Below, in pieces: positions 18,875 to 26,863 of a DNA stretch of 64,000 nt. A program made the translations under genes and the position numbers. Numbering within the stretch: the first letter of the stretch is position 1; each line of letters starts with the position of its first letter. Origin of the DNA: Aequorivita iocasae (GTDB lineage: Bacteria; Bacteroidota; Bacteroidia; Flavobacteriales; Flavobacteriaceae); assembly GCF_016757735.1 (NCBI RefSeq), contig NZ_CP068439.1, positions 3,289,884 through 3,353,883 of the forward strand, read 5' to 3'. The notes under the pieces are model-generated. The model worked only from the letters and a program-made list of their open reading frames with translations. It had not been told where the DNA came from and searched no databases.

Positions 18875-19222
18875 TTACTTCCCCATCACCTCTTTCAACA
18901 GCTCCAACTGCCCGGCAAGTATCTTGTTTTCCTCCTCCAGTTGTGCAATGCGTTGTGCCTGGGTGGTGTCTTCGGGTACATGTGTGGTGTAGGTTTGCGG
19001 CAATTGCGCGGCCAGGTCTGCAAAAAAATTGTGCTCTACTGCCACACATATATCCCAAAGCACATTGCACTGCAAACTCTTGCGCTCCTCATAATCTTGA
19101 ACGGTCGCCCTGTTCCGGTTCATGGCCCGCGCAAGTCCAGATTTGTTAATGCGGTTTGTTTTATAATAGGTTTTCAGTAAATTCCCTACATGTGGAGGTA
19201 TTAATTTCTTCTGTGTTTTCAT
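18875..19222 (-). CDS. Helix-turn-helix regulator with C-terminal coiled coil
   Basis: A 115-residue protein. Residues about 12-60 look like an Xre-type HTH (HVGNLLKTYYKTNRINKSGLARAMNRNRATVQDYE), and the last 25 residues are a heptad-type coiled coil (AQRIAQLEEENKILAGQLEL), so it is probably a dimeric DNA-binding regulator. Its base composition is clearly richer in GC than most of the window. It is transcribed in the same direction as the repeat ORF and the 163-residue gene upstream and is followed by no obvious terminator. Confidence 0.65.
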   Translation of the reverse strand: MKTQKKLIPPHVGNLLKTYYKTNRINKSGLARAMNRNRATVQDYEERKSLQCNVLWDICVAVEHNFFADLAAQLPQTYTTHVPEDTTQAQRIAQLEEENKILAGQLELLKEVMGK

Positions 19223-19240
19223 TTTTAGTAGTCTTTATAG

Positions 19241-19474
19241 TTAATTAGTGCTTTTTGTAAGATAAAATCCAACAGCTGTATGTTTTAGCCTAACACGTGT
19301 AAGGTATTTACTAACAGAAGTATGTTTTAACCTTACATTTGTTAGGTGTTTTCTAACAAGTGTATGTTTTATACTTACTTGTTTTAGGTTGTTTCTAACA
19401 GCTGTATGTTTTAACCTTACGGGTGTTAGGCAATTTCTAACAGCTGTATGTTTAAGGCTAACAAAATTCATCAT
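19241..19474 (-). CDS. Possible tandem-repeat ORF (14-residue repeats)
   Basis: A 77-codon frame that spans the 42-bp tandem repeat. Because 42 is 14 codons, it encodes five copies of a 14-residue unit of the form (R/S)LKHTAVRNxLTxV. Its ATG overlaps the stop of the upstream 163-residue gene (ATGATGA arrangement), which is typical of translational coupling. The composition is strongly basic and there is no signal peptide. A period of 42 keeps all frames open in the same way, so openness alone proves little; the ORF may be incidental to a DNA or RNA repeat. Confidence 0.3.
   Translation of the reverse strand: MMNFVSLKHTAVRNCLTPVRLKHTAVRNNLKQVSIKHTLVRKHLTNVRLKHTSVSKYLTRVRLKHTAVGFYLTKSTN
19260..19470. 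repeat. 42-bp tandem repeat, five copies
   Basis: The anchor TATGTTT occurs at 19279, 19321, 19363, 19405 and 19447, exactly 42 bases apart. Each unit is of the form CTAACA-N2-TGTATGTTTTA-N-CTTAC-N3-GTG-TTAGG with base changes between copies. CTAAC and GTTAG at the unit edges can pair, so each unit can form a small stem. There are no unique spacers, which excludes CRISPR. It separates the HTH gene from the 163-residue gene and is much more AT-rich than either. Confidence 0.9.
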
Positions 19475-19962
19475 TCTTTTGGCCCGCCCTTCTTTTTCTC
19501 CCTCTTTCCCTGCTTCTCAAACCGCCACGCCAACTCATCCATCGCGCTTTGTGCGTTGGCAACGCCCGCCTTTGCAGTAATCTTGTACATTCCATAGTGC
19601 GCTAGCCCCGTGCCGTAGGCCTCGTGCCCCACGATGCGCTCCACATCTTTCAGCAGATAGTTTAGCCCATCTATGCGGCTGCGCAGGGTTTGCAGTTGTT
19701 TAAATAGTTTTAGGTCTGTATCTGTGTTATCGTTGAGCAGTACTGGGGGCAAGATGCCCGCGCCAATGCCGTTCTTGAGCCGCACCACATCTTCCACAAA
19801 GGCCAGGTTGCGCACGTCTAGCGCGCGGTAGCGTTTGCGTTCGGCATCAGTGAGAGTGCCTTTGGGAAGCAGCTCCCTTATTTCCTGAATTTTTTGAAGT
19901 ATAAGCGCCATGGTGGCCTCATCCAGCGTTTCATGGATCTGGTTGTAGCTTATGTTTGCCAT
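19471..19962 (-). CDS. Helical protein of unknown function, GC-rich
   Basis: A 163-residue soluble, mostly helical protein, not recognised. Visible features: an N-terminal helix (NQIHETLDEATMALILQKIQ), a TLTDAERKRYRALDVRN stretch, VEDVVRLKNGIGAGILPPVL in the middle and a charged, lysine-rich tail (KQGKREKKKGG). The coding sequence is GC-rich (39 of 60 bases in 19801-19860 by hand count), unlike neighbouring genes, which suggests a separate origin. Its stop overlaps the start of the repeat ORF. The upstream 200 bases contain the csbD terminator and no clear promoter. Confidence 0.55.
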   Translation of the reverse strand: MANISYNQIHETLDEATMALILQKIQEIRELLPKGTLTDAERKRYRALDVRNLAFVEDVVRLKNGIGAGILPPVLLNDNTDTDLKLFKQLQTLRSRIDGLNYLLKDVERIVGHEAYGTGLAHYGMYKITAKAGVANAQSAMDELAWRFEKQGKREKKKGGPKE

Positions 19963-20085
19963 ACGTAATCAGTAAAAAAATTATACAATATACTATAAGC
20001 GGCAGGAGCCGCAACTGGGGAGAGTGCTAAATGTAATAAAAAAACAGAAAGACTGAAGCGGAATTTTTTTCAAAAATTGAAAACC

Positions 20086-20132
20086 AAAAAAAGACCCCTT
20101 AAAATCTCAATAACTTGAAATTTTAAGGGGTC
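20086..20132 (-). terminator. Strong intrinsic terminator downstream of csbD
   Basis: GACCCCTTAAAAT (20093-20105) pairs perfectly with ATTTTAAGGGGTC (20120-20132). On the minus strand the hairpin is followed by seven T (complement of 20086-20092), so it ends the csbD-like transcript and insulates the accessory genes from it. Confidence 0.88.
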
Positions 20133-20171
20133 CGGCTTCAAATAAAGCGGTAATTAAAGTTTAGGTGAAAA

Positions 20172-20357
20172 TTACCACTTGTCAATCTTCTCTTTCAATT
20201 TTTCTTTAGATTCACCTGTCTTTTCTTGAAGGCGACCAAGCAATTCGTCAGATTTTCCTTCGGCATACTTTAAATCATCATCGGTAAGGTCTGCATATTC
20301 TTGTTTGAATTTACCTTTTACTTGGTTCCATTTTCCTTTAAACTGATCTTCGTTCAT
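20172..20357 (-). CDS. CsbD family general stress protein
   Basis: A 61-residue protein covering the whole CsbD domain: the start MNEDQFKGKWNQVKGKFKQ, then YADLTDDDLKYAEGKSDELLGRLQ and an amphipathic charged tail. CsbD-like proteins are small cytoplasmic proteins made under general or salt stress; the biochemical role is unknown. It is monocistronic, with a strong terminator 40 bases downstream. Confidence 0.88.
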   Translation of the reverse strand: MNEDQFKGKWNQVKGKFKQEYADLTDDDLKYAEGKSDELLGRLQEKTGESKEKLKEKIDKW

Positions 20358-20513
20358 AGCTTTTTTGTTTTAAGTTAAATTAATTTTTCTTTTTCGTTTT
20401 ATAAAATTACAACAGACGCCCCCCTATTTATAATAATGAAATATTAAAGATTCAGCCGTTTTAGTTATAACTTTGCCAATGAGTCTTAAAAAATGTTATT
20501 TAAAAAAATTTTT

Positions 20514-21056
20514 ATGAAACATTTCGTCATCCTATTAACACTATTGCCACTTTTCACCTTTTGTGGAAAACAAAAAGAAAAAGAAGAAACTCCCAAAGCC
20601 CAGCAAAGCATCTCTGGCGACTATCATGCCACCTATTACCTAATACGCCACGCCGAAAAGTTACGCACAGACCCCAAAGACCCAGACCCTGCCCTAAATA
20701 TAGACGGCATGGTGCGCGCCAAGCGTTGGGCCACCTATTTTGAACCCATCAAGATTGATGAAATTTACATTACCAAATACATGCGCACCAAGCAGACCAT
20801 CTCGCTCATAGCACAGCAAAAACAGATTTCCCCAAAGCGCTATGATCCCAATACCCTTTATTCAGGAGATTTTTTAAAACACACAAACGGCAAGACGGTG
20901 CTTATTGCGGGCCACAGCAACACCACCCCGCAATTGGTGAACCAACTAATAGGCGAAGATAAATTTGATGATATGGATGATAGCGACAACGCTACACTCT
21001 TTAAAGTGACCATAAACGGAAAGGACAAAAATGTAGAGACCATTACGGTTGAGTAG
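20514..21056 (+). CDS. Histidine phosphatase (phosphoglycerate mutase/SixA-like) lipoprotein
   Basis: An exported phosphatase of about 180 residues. The catalytic RHAE (YLIRHAEKLR), the second half with YMRTKQTISLIAQQ and the second catalytic His in IAGHSNT mark the histidine phosphatase superfamily. The N-terminus MKHFVILLTLLPLFTFCGKQ is a lipoprotein signal. The open frame begins at 20493, but a TAACTTTG -7 box at 20468-20475 puts the transcription start near 20481, which favours the ATG at 20514. Substrate unknown. The stop codon sits inside the start of a heptanucleotide repeat. Confidence 0.8.
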   Translation: MKHFVILLTLLPLFTFCGKQKEKEETPKAQQSISGDYHATYYLIRHAEKLRTDPKDPDPALNIDGMVRAKRWATYFEPIKIDEIYITKYMRTKQTISLIAQQKQISPKRYDPNTLYSGDFLKHTNGKTVLIAGHSNTTPQLVNQLIGEDKFDDMDDSDNATLFKVTINGKDKNVETITVE

Positions 21057-21139
21057 TGAGTGGTGAGTGGTGAGCGGTGAGCGGTGAGCGGTGAGTGGTG
21101 AGCGGTGAGCGGTGAGTGGTGAGTGGTGAGTGGTGAGTG
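21054..21139. repeat. Heptanucleotide tandem repeat (GGTGAGT/GGTGAGC)
   Basis: About twelve consecutive 7-base units, alternating GGTGAGT and GGTGAGC, begin at the stop codon of the phosphatase gene. Since they lie between genes, changes in copy number would alter the spacing towards smpB but no coding frame. Confidence 0.95.
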
Positions 21140-21159
21140 AAATTATTCTTTCTTCTTTA

Positions 21160-21205
21160 TTCTCTATTCTCTATTCTCTATTCTCTATTCTATAATCTAT
21201 ATTCT
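21160..21205. repeat. Second heptanucleotide repeat (TTCTCTA)
   Basis: Five TTCTCTA-like units run after a C/T-rich stretch and decay into TTCTATA-like copies. This is a second and unrelated 7-base repeat in the same intergenic region, ending about 45 bases before the smpB -7 box. Confidence 0.9.
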
Positions 21206-21250
21206 ATCATAATTATTCACTAAACATTATAAATTCTACATTAATCATTC

Positions 21251-21258
21251 TACTTTTG
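21251..21258 (+). promoter_or_regulatory. smpB -7 element TACTTTTG
   Basis: A perfect TAnnTTTG box six bases before the ATG at 21264, implying a very short or absent leader. No clear TTG at the expected distance. Confidence 0.5.
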
Positions 21259-21263
21259 CACCT

Positions 21264-21728
21264 ATGGCAATTCAGAAAAACGTAAAAATAAAAAACCGGA
21301 AAGCTAAGTTTGAGTATGAAATTCTTGATACTTATACAGCTGGAATTGTTTTGCGCGGTACTGAAATAAAAGCCATCCGCGAAGGAAAGGCCTCCATAGC
21401 CGAAAGTTTTTGCGAATTCAGCAACGGGGAGCTGTTTGTGATAAACATGACCGTTCAGGAATATAGCCACGCCACGCACTACAGCCACGCCCCAAAAAGC
21501 GAGCGCAAACTTTTACTGAACCGCAGTGAACTAAAAAAACTTGAAAAAGAGGTAAAAAACAGCGGGCTTACCATCATTCCCTTAGTGCTCTTCACCAACG
21601 ATAGAGGTTTGGCAAAGGTAGACATTGCCCTTTGCCGCGGTAAAAAGGAATATGATAAACGTGAAGTCATCAAAGAACGCGACTCCAAAAAGCAACTCAG
21701 CCGGATTAAAAAAGCGTTTAATAATTAA
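21264..21728 (+). CDS. smpB: SsrA-binding protein SmpB
   Basis: A 154-residue protein of normal length. The conserved core is visible: KNRKAKFEYEILDTYTAGIV, LRGTEIKAIREGKASIAESF, the internal HATHYSHAPKSERKLLLNR and the basic C-terminal tail KKEYDKREVIKERDSKKQLS. It carries tmRNA to stalled ribosomes in trans-translation. The ssrA gene itself is not in this window. Confidence 0.97.
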   Translation: MAIQKNVKIKNRKAKFEYEILDTYTAGIVLRGTEIKAIREGKASIAESFCEFSNGELFVINMTVQEYSHATHYSHAPKSERKLLLNRSELKKLEKEVKNSGLTIIPLVLFTNDRGLAKVDIALCRGKKEYDKREVIKERDSKKQLSRIKKAFNN

Positions 21729-21805
21729 TTCATAAAAATTTTACAGGCACCCAAGCTTTTGGTATTTTGGTTGTTGAATAATTACAACAGCCATCGTTTT
21801 CTTTT

Positions 21806-24286
21806 ATGAAAAAAATTCTCTTTGCCCTGCTTTTACTTTCAGCTTATGTAACGCAAGCCCAAATAGTGGGAAAAGTAACCGATACCAAGGGCCAGCCCCT
21901 GCCCTACGTAAACATCTATCTTCAAAATAGCTACATAGGCACCACCACCAATGACGATGGCAATTATGCATTGAGCGTTTCACAAAAGACGGAATACAAA
22001 ATTATTTTTCAGTTCTTGGGGTATAAAACGCTTACCAAGACCATTGCCCCCAGTGCCTTTCCTTATATTCTGAATGTTTCCCTTGAAGAAGAAACCACTA
22101 GCCTAGACGAAGTGGTGGTAAACACCTCCGAAGACCCCGCATACCGCATCATCCGCAAGACCATTGCCCAACGAAAGGAAAACCTAGAAAAACTTAGTGA
22201 GTACACTGCCGATTTTTACTCGCGCGGCCTGTGGAAAGTAAAAAACGTACCCGAAAAAATTATGGGACAGGAAGTTGGTGATTTTGATGGGATGCTGGAC
22301 TCTACACGTACGGGCATCATTTACCTTTCGGAAACCATTTCAGAAATAGCGTACCAAAAACCGGATAAGTTCACCGAAAAAATCATTGCCAGTAAAGTAA
22401 GCGGGAATGATAATGGCTTCAGTTTCAACAGTGCGCAGAGCGCCAACATTTCTTTTTATGAAAATACCATAGAGCTAAATGCAGCGCTCGTTTCGCCCAT
22501 AGCAAACAATGCGTTGAGCTACTATAATTACAAACTGGACGGGGTTTTTTACGAAGGGCCAAAACTCATCAATAAAATAAAAGTTATCCCCAAACGCCCC
22601 AATGACAGGGTGTGGCAAGGATACGTGTATATTGTGGAAGATGATTGGCAGCTCTATGGGGTTGAACTTAATACCACGGGGGCCGCCATACAGGTGCCTT
22701 TTGTAAGCAATTTAATGGTAAAGCAGAATTACAAGTACGACACCACAAACGACTTCTGGGTAAAAATATCGCAGACTGTTGATTTTGGTTTTGGCTTTTT
22801 GGGAATGGAAGGCGATGGCCGTTTTATAGCCGTTTACAGCAATTATGACTTTAAGCCACAGTTCACCAAAAAATCCTTTACCAACGAGGTGCTATCATTT
22901 AAACCGGAGGCTAACAAAAAAGATAGCCTCTATTGGAAGGGCAGCCGCCCCGTGCCATTAACAGATGAAGAACTTAAGGATTACATTAAAAAAGACAGCA
23001 TCCAGATTTTAAGACGCTCAAAACCCTATTTAGACTCCCTCGATGCGAAGTCAAACAAACCGGGCGTTTTGAGCATATTGACCGGCTATACCTATAAAAA
23101 TTCCTTCGAGAAATGGTCGGTTGGGTATGAGGGTCCGTTGCCCAATATAAATTTCAACACCGTACAGGGTTGGAACAGCACGGCTGGATTTACCTTTAAC
23201 AAATGGTATGACGACAACCAGACCAATACGCTTTCTGCAGCTATTCGGGCAGATTATGGCATTGCAGAAGACAGGCTTCGGTTTACCGCAAATATCCTTC
23301 GGAATTTCAATTGGACCAATAAATTGCGTATTTCACTTTCCGGCGGAAGCAAAGTGGCCCAATTTAACGATTCTGAGCCTATTTCACCCCTCCTCAATAC
23401 CATTGCCACCCTTTTCTTTGAAAGAAACTATATGAAGCTATACGAGCTTAATTTTGGACAGCTGGGTTACAGTCAGGAAGTTTTTAATGGGCTTCATCTG
23501 TATGCAAAGGTCGCTTATGAGAACAGGAAACCACTTTTTAACAATACCGATTATGTTACCATTCCGTTTGACGATGTGAGCTATACCAGCAACAATCCTT
23601 TGGCTCCAAACAATTTCAACAATGCTGCAATTGCCGAGCATAACATTGTGAAAAGCAAACTTCGGGCGCGTATCAACTTCGCCCAAAAGTATTTTTCAAA
23701 TCCCGATATGAAATTTAATATCGGCGACAACAAATATCCCGAATTGAACCTTTCGGTAGAAAATGGTGCCGCAATTACGGAGAGTCGTTACGATTACACC
23801 CAATTTGAAGCCAGCCTCAACCAGTCCATTTCCTTGGGAAATAAAGGTCAGTTTTATTACAATTTGAAAGGTGGGACTTTTGCGAACGGTGAGGGAATAT
23901 CGTTTGTAGATTATAAACATTTCAACGGAAACCAAACACGGGTAGGCACTTCGCCGAATTATACCAATGTTTTTAACTTGATGCCTTATTATAATTTTAG
24001 TACCAACAAAAGCTACTTTGAAGGCCACGTAGAGCATGATTTCCGTGGGTGGATTTTGGGGAAAATCCCCGGAATCAATCAACTGAACCTCAACTTAGTA
24101 GCGGGCGCACATTTTTTAAGCACCGAAGAAAGAAAACCATATTCCGAAATTTCCGTAGGTATAGATAACCTTGGCTTCGGAAAATTCAGGTTGCTGCGCA
24201 TAGATTACGTGCGTTCCTATTACAACGGCGGCAGTGACGGTGCTTTTATTTTCGGGCTGAAGTTTCTTGACCTTTTGGGTCTTTAA
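21806..24286 (+). CDS. DUF5686 outer-membrane protein with carboxypeptidase-like N-domain
   Basis: An 826-residue exported protein: signal peptide (1-18), a CarboxypepD_reg-like beta domain (about 20-105; VGKVTDTKGQPLPYVNIYLQ), then the DUF5686 region (about 130-826). The long C-terminal half has alternating hydrophobic strands, FNATN/Y-rich turns and a terminal FGLKFLDLLGL, as expected for an outer-membrane beta barrel. The family is common in Bacteroidota and of unknown function; distant similarity to TonB-dependent receptors but no plug domain is seen. It is followed by an 11-base gap and a lipoprotein hydrolase gene, likely co-transcribed. Confidence 0.82.
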   Translation: MKKILFALLLLSAYVTQAQIVGKVTDTKGQPLPYVNIYLQNSYIGTTTNDDGNYALSVSQKTEYKIIFQFLGYKTLTKTIAPSAFPYILNVSLEEETTSLDEVVVNTSEDPAYRIIRKTIAQRKENLEKLSEYTADFYSRGLWKVKNVPEKIMGQEVGDFDGMLDSTRTGIIYLSETISEIAYQKPDKFTEKIIASKVSGNDNGFSFNSAQSANISFYENTIELNAALVSPIANNALSYYNYKLDGVFYEGPKLINKIKVIPKRPNDRVWQGYVYIVEDDWQLYGVELNTTGAAIQVPFVSNLMVKQNYKYDTTNDFWVKISQTVDFGFGFLGMEGDGRFIAVYSNYDFKPQFTKKSFTNEVLSFKPEANKKDSLYWKGSRPVPLTDEELKDYIKKDSIQILRRSKPYLDSLDAKSNKPGVLSILTGYTYKNSFEKWSVGYEGPLPNINFNTVQGWNSTAGFTFNKWYDDNQTNTLSAAIRADYGIAEDRLRFTANILRNFNWTNKLRISLSGGSKVAQFNDSEPISPLLNTIATLFFERNYMKLYELNFGQLGYSQEVFNGLHLYAKVAYENRKPLFNNTDYVTIPFDDVSYTSNNPLAPNNFNNAAIAEHNIVKSKLRARINFAQKYFSNPDMKFNIGDNKYPELNLSVENGAAITESRYDYTQFEASLNQSISLGNKGQFYYNLKGGTFANGEGISFVDYKHFNGNQTRVGTSPNYTNVFNLMPYYNFSTNKSYFEGHVEHDFRGWILGKIPGINQLNLNLVAGAHFLSTEERKPYSEISVGIDNLGFGKFRLLRIDYVRSYYNGGSDGAFIFGLKFLDLLGL

Positions 24287-24297
24287 TTAAAATTACT

Positions 24298-25065
24298 ATG
24301 AAAAATATATTTAAAATTTTACTTGTCTGCTTGCTATTCACAAGCTGTATCCCAATGCAGAAAGTGCCTAAAGATGCAGTAATGACCGACTTTTTCCATT
24401 TTCAAAAAGCACAGGATTACGACGCTTCCAAATGGGCCGTATTTCTACCCGGAACTGGAGGCTTAAGGATTTTTAAGGATACCACCCATTATTATGATGT
24501 TGCGAAAAAGCTAAATGCTGAGGGCATTTCGGTTTTATTGGTTGATAATGTTGCAGCCTACAAAGCATCCAAAAGAGATGTGGATGAAGAAGAGCCCGCC
24601 CAAATTCTGTGGACGTTGGAAGAAGCCTTGAAATGGGCAAAACAGAAAGGAAAAATTGATCCAAATTCTGAAGGAAGTATTGTGGGCTGGTCGCGCGCGG
24701 GCCTCGGTTTAATTCCGCTTGCAAATAATGCTTCAGAACTTGAACGGCTTAATATTAAAAAAATAGCAATGTTTTATCCCGCAAATGGTTATGAAATACA
24801 GCTAAAGCCAAAAGTTCCAGTGCTTGTAATGACCGGCGGAAAGGATAAAATCGTTAAGGTTGACGATATTTTGAAGCATATGGTGGCCGAAAACGCAACT
24901 ATTCAAGTGTACGATGATGCTTACCACGGTTATGATGTGGAAAGCCTAGAAAAAGGAAAGTATTATCGCTACATACCCTTCATCAGCAAAAAACATTATC
25001 TTTTGAAATACAATGAAGAAGCCGCAGCCGAATCCTTTGAGGAATTGATTAAATTTTTAAATTGA
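24298..25065 (+). CDS. Alpha/beta hydrolase-fold lipoprotein
   Basis: A 255-residue lipoprotein (lipobox LFTSC, Cys at 17) with an alpha/beta hydrolase pattern: AVFLPGTGG (oxyanion region), the nucleophile elbow GWSRAG, the acid in VMTGGKDKIV and the histidine in DDAYHGYD. The family resembles dienelactone hydrolases; substrate unknown, and it should work at the cell envelope. It is linked to DUF5686 upstream (11 bases) and to a small membrane protein downstream (3 bases). Confidence 0.7.
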   Translation: MKNIFKILLVCLLFTSCIPMQKVPKDAVMTDFFHFQKAQDYDASKWAVFLPGTGGLRIFKDTTHYYDVAKKLNAEGISVLLVDNVAAYKASKRDVDEEEPAQILWTLEEALKWAKQKGKIDPNSEGSIVGWSRAGLGLIPLANNASELERLNIKKIAMFYPANGYEIQLKPKVPVLVMTGGKDKIVKVDDILKHMVAENATIQVYDDAYHGYDVESLEKGKYYRYIPFISKKHYLLKYNEEAAAESFEELIKFLN

Positions 25066-25068
25066 CGG

Positions 25069-25554
25069 ATGAAATATAATCAAGCTGAAATCAATTACAA
25101 CCAATTACTCATCAAAGCAAATAAAAGCCCGCTTCTCATAAGGGCCACCCTAACTGTAATTTTGCTTATCTGCATATTGATACCTATAGCGGCGACCTAT
25201 TTTTTAATTTCCGAAAGGAAGGGCCCACACATTGGAATTGTTCTTTCTTTCTTTTTATTCTGGGGAATAGGATTTTATTTATTGCGTATTATCCTATGGA
25301 ACACCTTCGGACGCGAAATAATAATATTTGAAAAGGATAAAATCCTCTATGAAGCTGACTACCGTTTCTTTAAAGATGGTAAACAAACCATATCAACAGA
25401 AAATATTGAAGTTGTTGCAGTTCCTACTGAAGATAAAACAGATAACTTAGCTTTACTCAATTTTTCAAATGGACAGCAACACATAGACACCGTTCTGAAA
25501 GTTTCCCTAGATAAAATGAGGAACATCGCACAAGAAATAAACAGCAGATATTAA
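25069..25554 (+). CDS. Two-helix membrane protein of unknown function
   Basis: A 161-residue protein not assigned to a family. Two membrane helices (about 26-46, LTVILLICILIPIAATYFLI; about 54-75, HIGIVLSFFLFWGIGFYLL) are followed by a beta-rich cytoplasmic part (FGREIIIFEKDKILYEADYR), the layout of proteins with a PH-like domain. Gaps of 3 bases on either side place it in one transcriptional unit with the hydrolase and the GNAT gene. Confidence 0.6.
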   Translation: MKYNQAEINYNQLLIKANKSPLLIRATLTVILLICILIPIAATYFLISERKGPHIGIVLSFFLFWGIGFYLLRIILWNTFGREIIIFEKDKILYEADYRFFKDGKQTISTENIEVVAVPTEDKTDNLALLNFSNGQQHIDTVLKVSLDKMRNIAQEINSRY

Positions 25555-25557
25555 AAA

Positions 25558-26073
25558 ATGGCAATCCCCTTCCCGATTATACTAACTGAAAGATTAAACC
25601 TGCGAAAAGTAGTCCCTAGCGATTTGGATAGGGTTCACTTTTTGCGTTCCGACCAAACAATAAACAAATACATAAAACGGGAGCCCCAAACTTTGGAAAC
25701 CGCAAAAGCACACATTGAAAGATTGGACTCAAATCTAAAAACAGACAAAGCCATCGCTTGGGGAATAACCACCAAAGAATCTGATATCTTGATTGGCTCA
25801 ATTTGCCTCTGGAATTTTTCAGAAGACAAGAAAAAGGCAGAGGTAGGTTACGACCTCGATCCAAAATTTCAAGGCAAAGGAATTATGAGCGAAGCCCTAA
25901 AAGCCGTTTTGGATTTCGCTTTCAACCAAAGAAGTTTTGAAACCATCGAAGCCTACACGGATTATAGGAATATTCCTTCAAAAAAGCTGCTAAAAATACA
26001 TGGATTTATTCCAAGACAAGGTATTAAAGATCCTGAAAACCAAAACAATGAAGTGTATTATCTAAACCGTTAG
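25558..26073 (+). CDS. GNAT family N-acetyltransferase
   Basis: A 171-residue RimJ/RimL-like acetyltransferase: ILTERLNLRKVVPSDLDRVHFL at the start, the VGYDLDPKFQGKGIMSEALK motif for acetyl-CoA and NIPSKKLLKIHGF near the end. Substrate unknown. Its last 4 bases overlap the end of the convergent pcm gene. Confidence 0.85.
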   Translation: MAIPFPIILTERLNLRKVVPSDLDRVHFLRSDQTINKYIKREPQTLETAKAHIERLDSNLKTDKAIAWGITTKESDILIGSICLWNFSEDKKKAEVGYDLDPKFQGKGIMSEALKAVLDFAFNQRSFETIEAYTDYRNIPSKKLLKIHGFIPRQGIKDPENQNNEVYYLNR

Positions 26074-26711
26074 TTTTTATCTTCCAAAAGCGGTACAAAA
26101 CGGAACTCTCCGTAAGTTTCCTTCTGAAATTCAGTATCCGATTTACGTAAAAACACGGTCATTATTTGCACATTTTCACCTACGGGAATCACCAATCTTC
26201 CACCAACTTTTAATTGAGCCAACAACGGATTTGGAACAAATGGCGCGCCGGCTGTTACAATAATTCCATCAAAAGGAGCTTCTTCCTCCAGCCCAATATA
26301 ACCATCTCCAAAAATCATGCGTTTGGGTTTGTATCCAAGTTTTGGAAGAAACAATTTCGTCTTTTTGAAAAGTTCGTTTTGCCGTTCAATAGTATAAAGG
26401 GTTGCGCCTATTTCCAAAAGCACTGCAGCTTGATAGCCGCTTCCTGTTCCTATTTCCAGAATTTTATCGCCTTTCTTCACATTCAAAAGCTCTGTTTGGC
26501 GGGCTACGGTATATGGTTGTGAAATGGTTTGGTCAGCAGCAATCGGGAATGCCTTGTCCACATACGCATGGTCCACAAACCCCGAATCCATAAAAAGATG
26601 CCGTGGAATCTTGCCAATAGCTTGTAAAACATTTTTATCGACAATCCCTTTTCTTTTAAGGGTTTCGACCAATCTTTTACGCATTCCTTGGTGTGTAAAT
26701 GTATCTTTCAC
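26070..26711 (-). CDS. pcm: Protein-L-isoaspartate O-methyltransferase
   Basis: A 213-residue methyltransferase of normal length. It shows the PCMT N-terminal VLQAIGKIPRHLFM, ISQPYTVARQTELL, motif I LEIGTGSGYQAAVLLEIGA and APFDGIIVTAGAPFVPNPLL. It repairs isoaspartyl damage in aged proteins using S-adenosylmethionine. Convergent with the GNAT gene; its own promoter region faces the oxidoreductase gene at 26864. Confidence 0.94.
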   Translation of the reverse strand: MKDTFTHQGMRKRLVETLKRKGIVDKNVLQAIGKIPRHLFMDSGFVDHAYVDKAFPIAADQTISQPYTVARQTELLNVKKGDKILEIGTGSGYQAAVLLEIGATLYTIERQNELFKKTKLFLPKLGYKPKRMIFGDGYIGLEEEAPFDGIIVTAGAPFVPNPLLAQLKVGGRLVIPVGENVQIMTVFLRKSDTEFQKETYGEFRFVPLLEDKN

Positions 26712-26839
26712 GGCTTATTTCTTTTAAACCACAAAGTAACCAAATTTGATAAATAAGCACAATTTACAATTGTATAAATATGAATTAATAACTTACAAAC
26801 TCTAAACCCATAAACTTTTAAACTTTCCCCCGAAACCCT

Positions 26840-26847
26840 TACATTTG
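26840..26847 (+). promoter_or_regulatory. -7 element TACATTTG
   Basis: A perfect TAnnTTTG box 16 bases before the ATG at 26864. The -33 element is not clear. Confidence 0.5.
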
Positions 26848-26863
26848 TGAAAAACACACGCCA

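Noticed and set aside
19260..19470. CRISPR array
   Set aside because: Direct tandem units with no unique spacers, period 42 throughout, and no cas genes nearby.
16743..20000. Prophage or integrative element
   Set aside because: No integrase, transposase, structural phage gene, tRNA target or direct-repeat attachment pair was found; only a SieB-like gene suggests phage relations.
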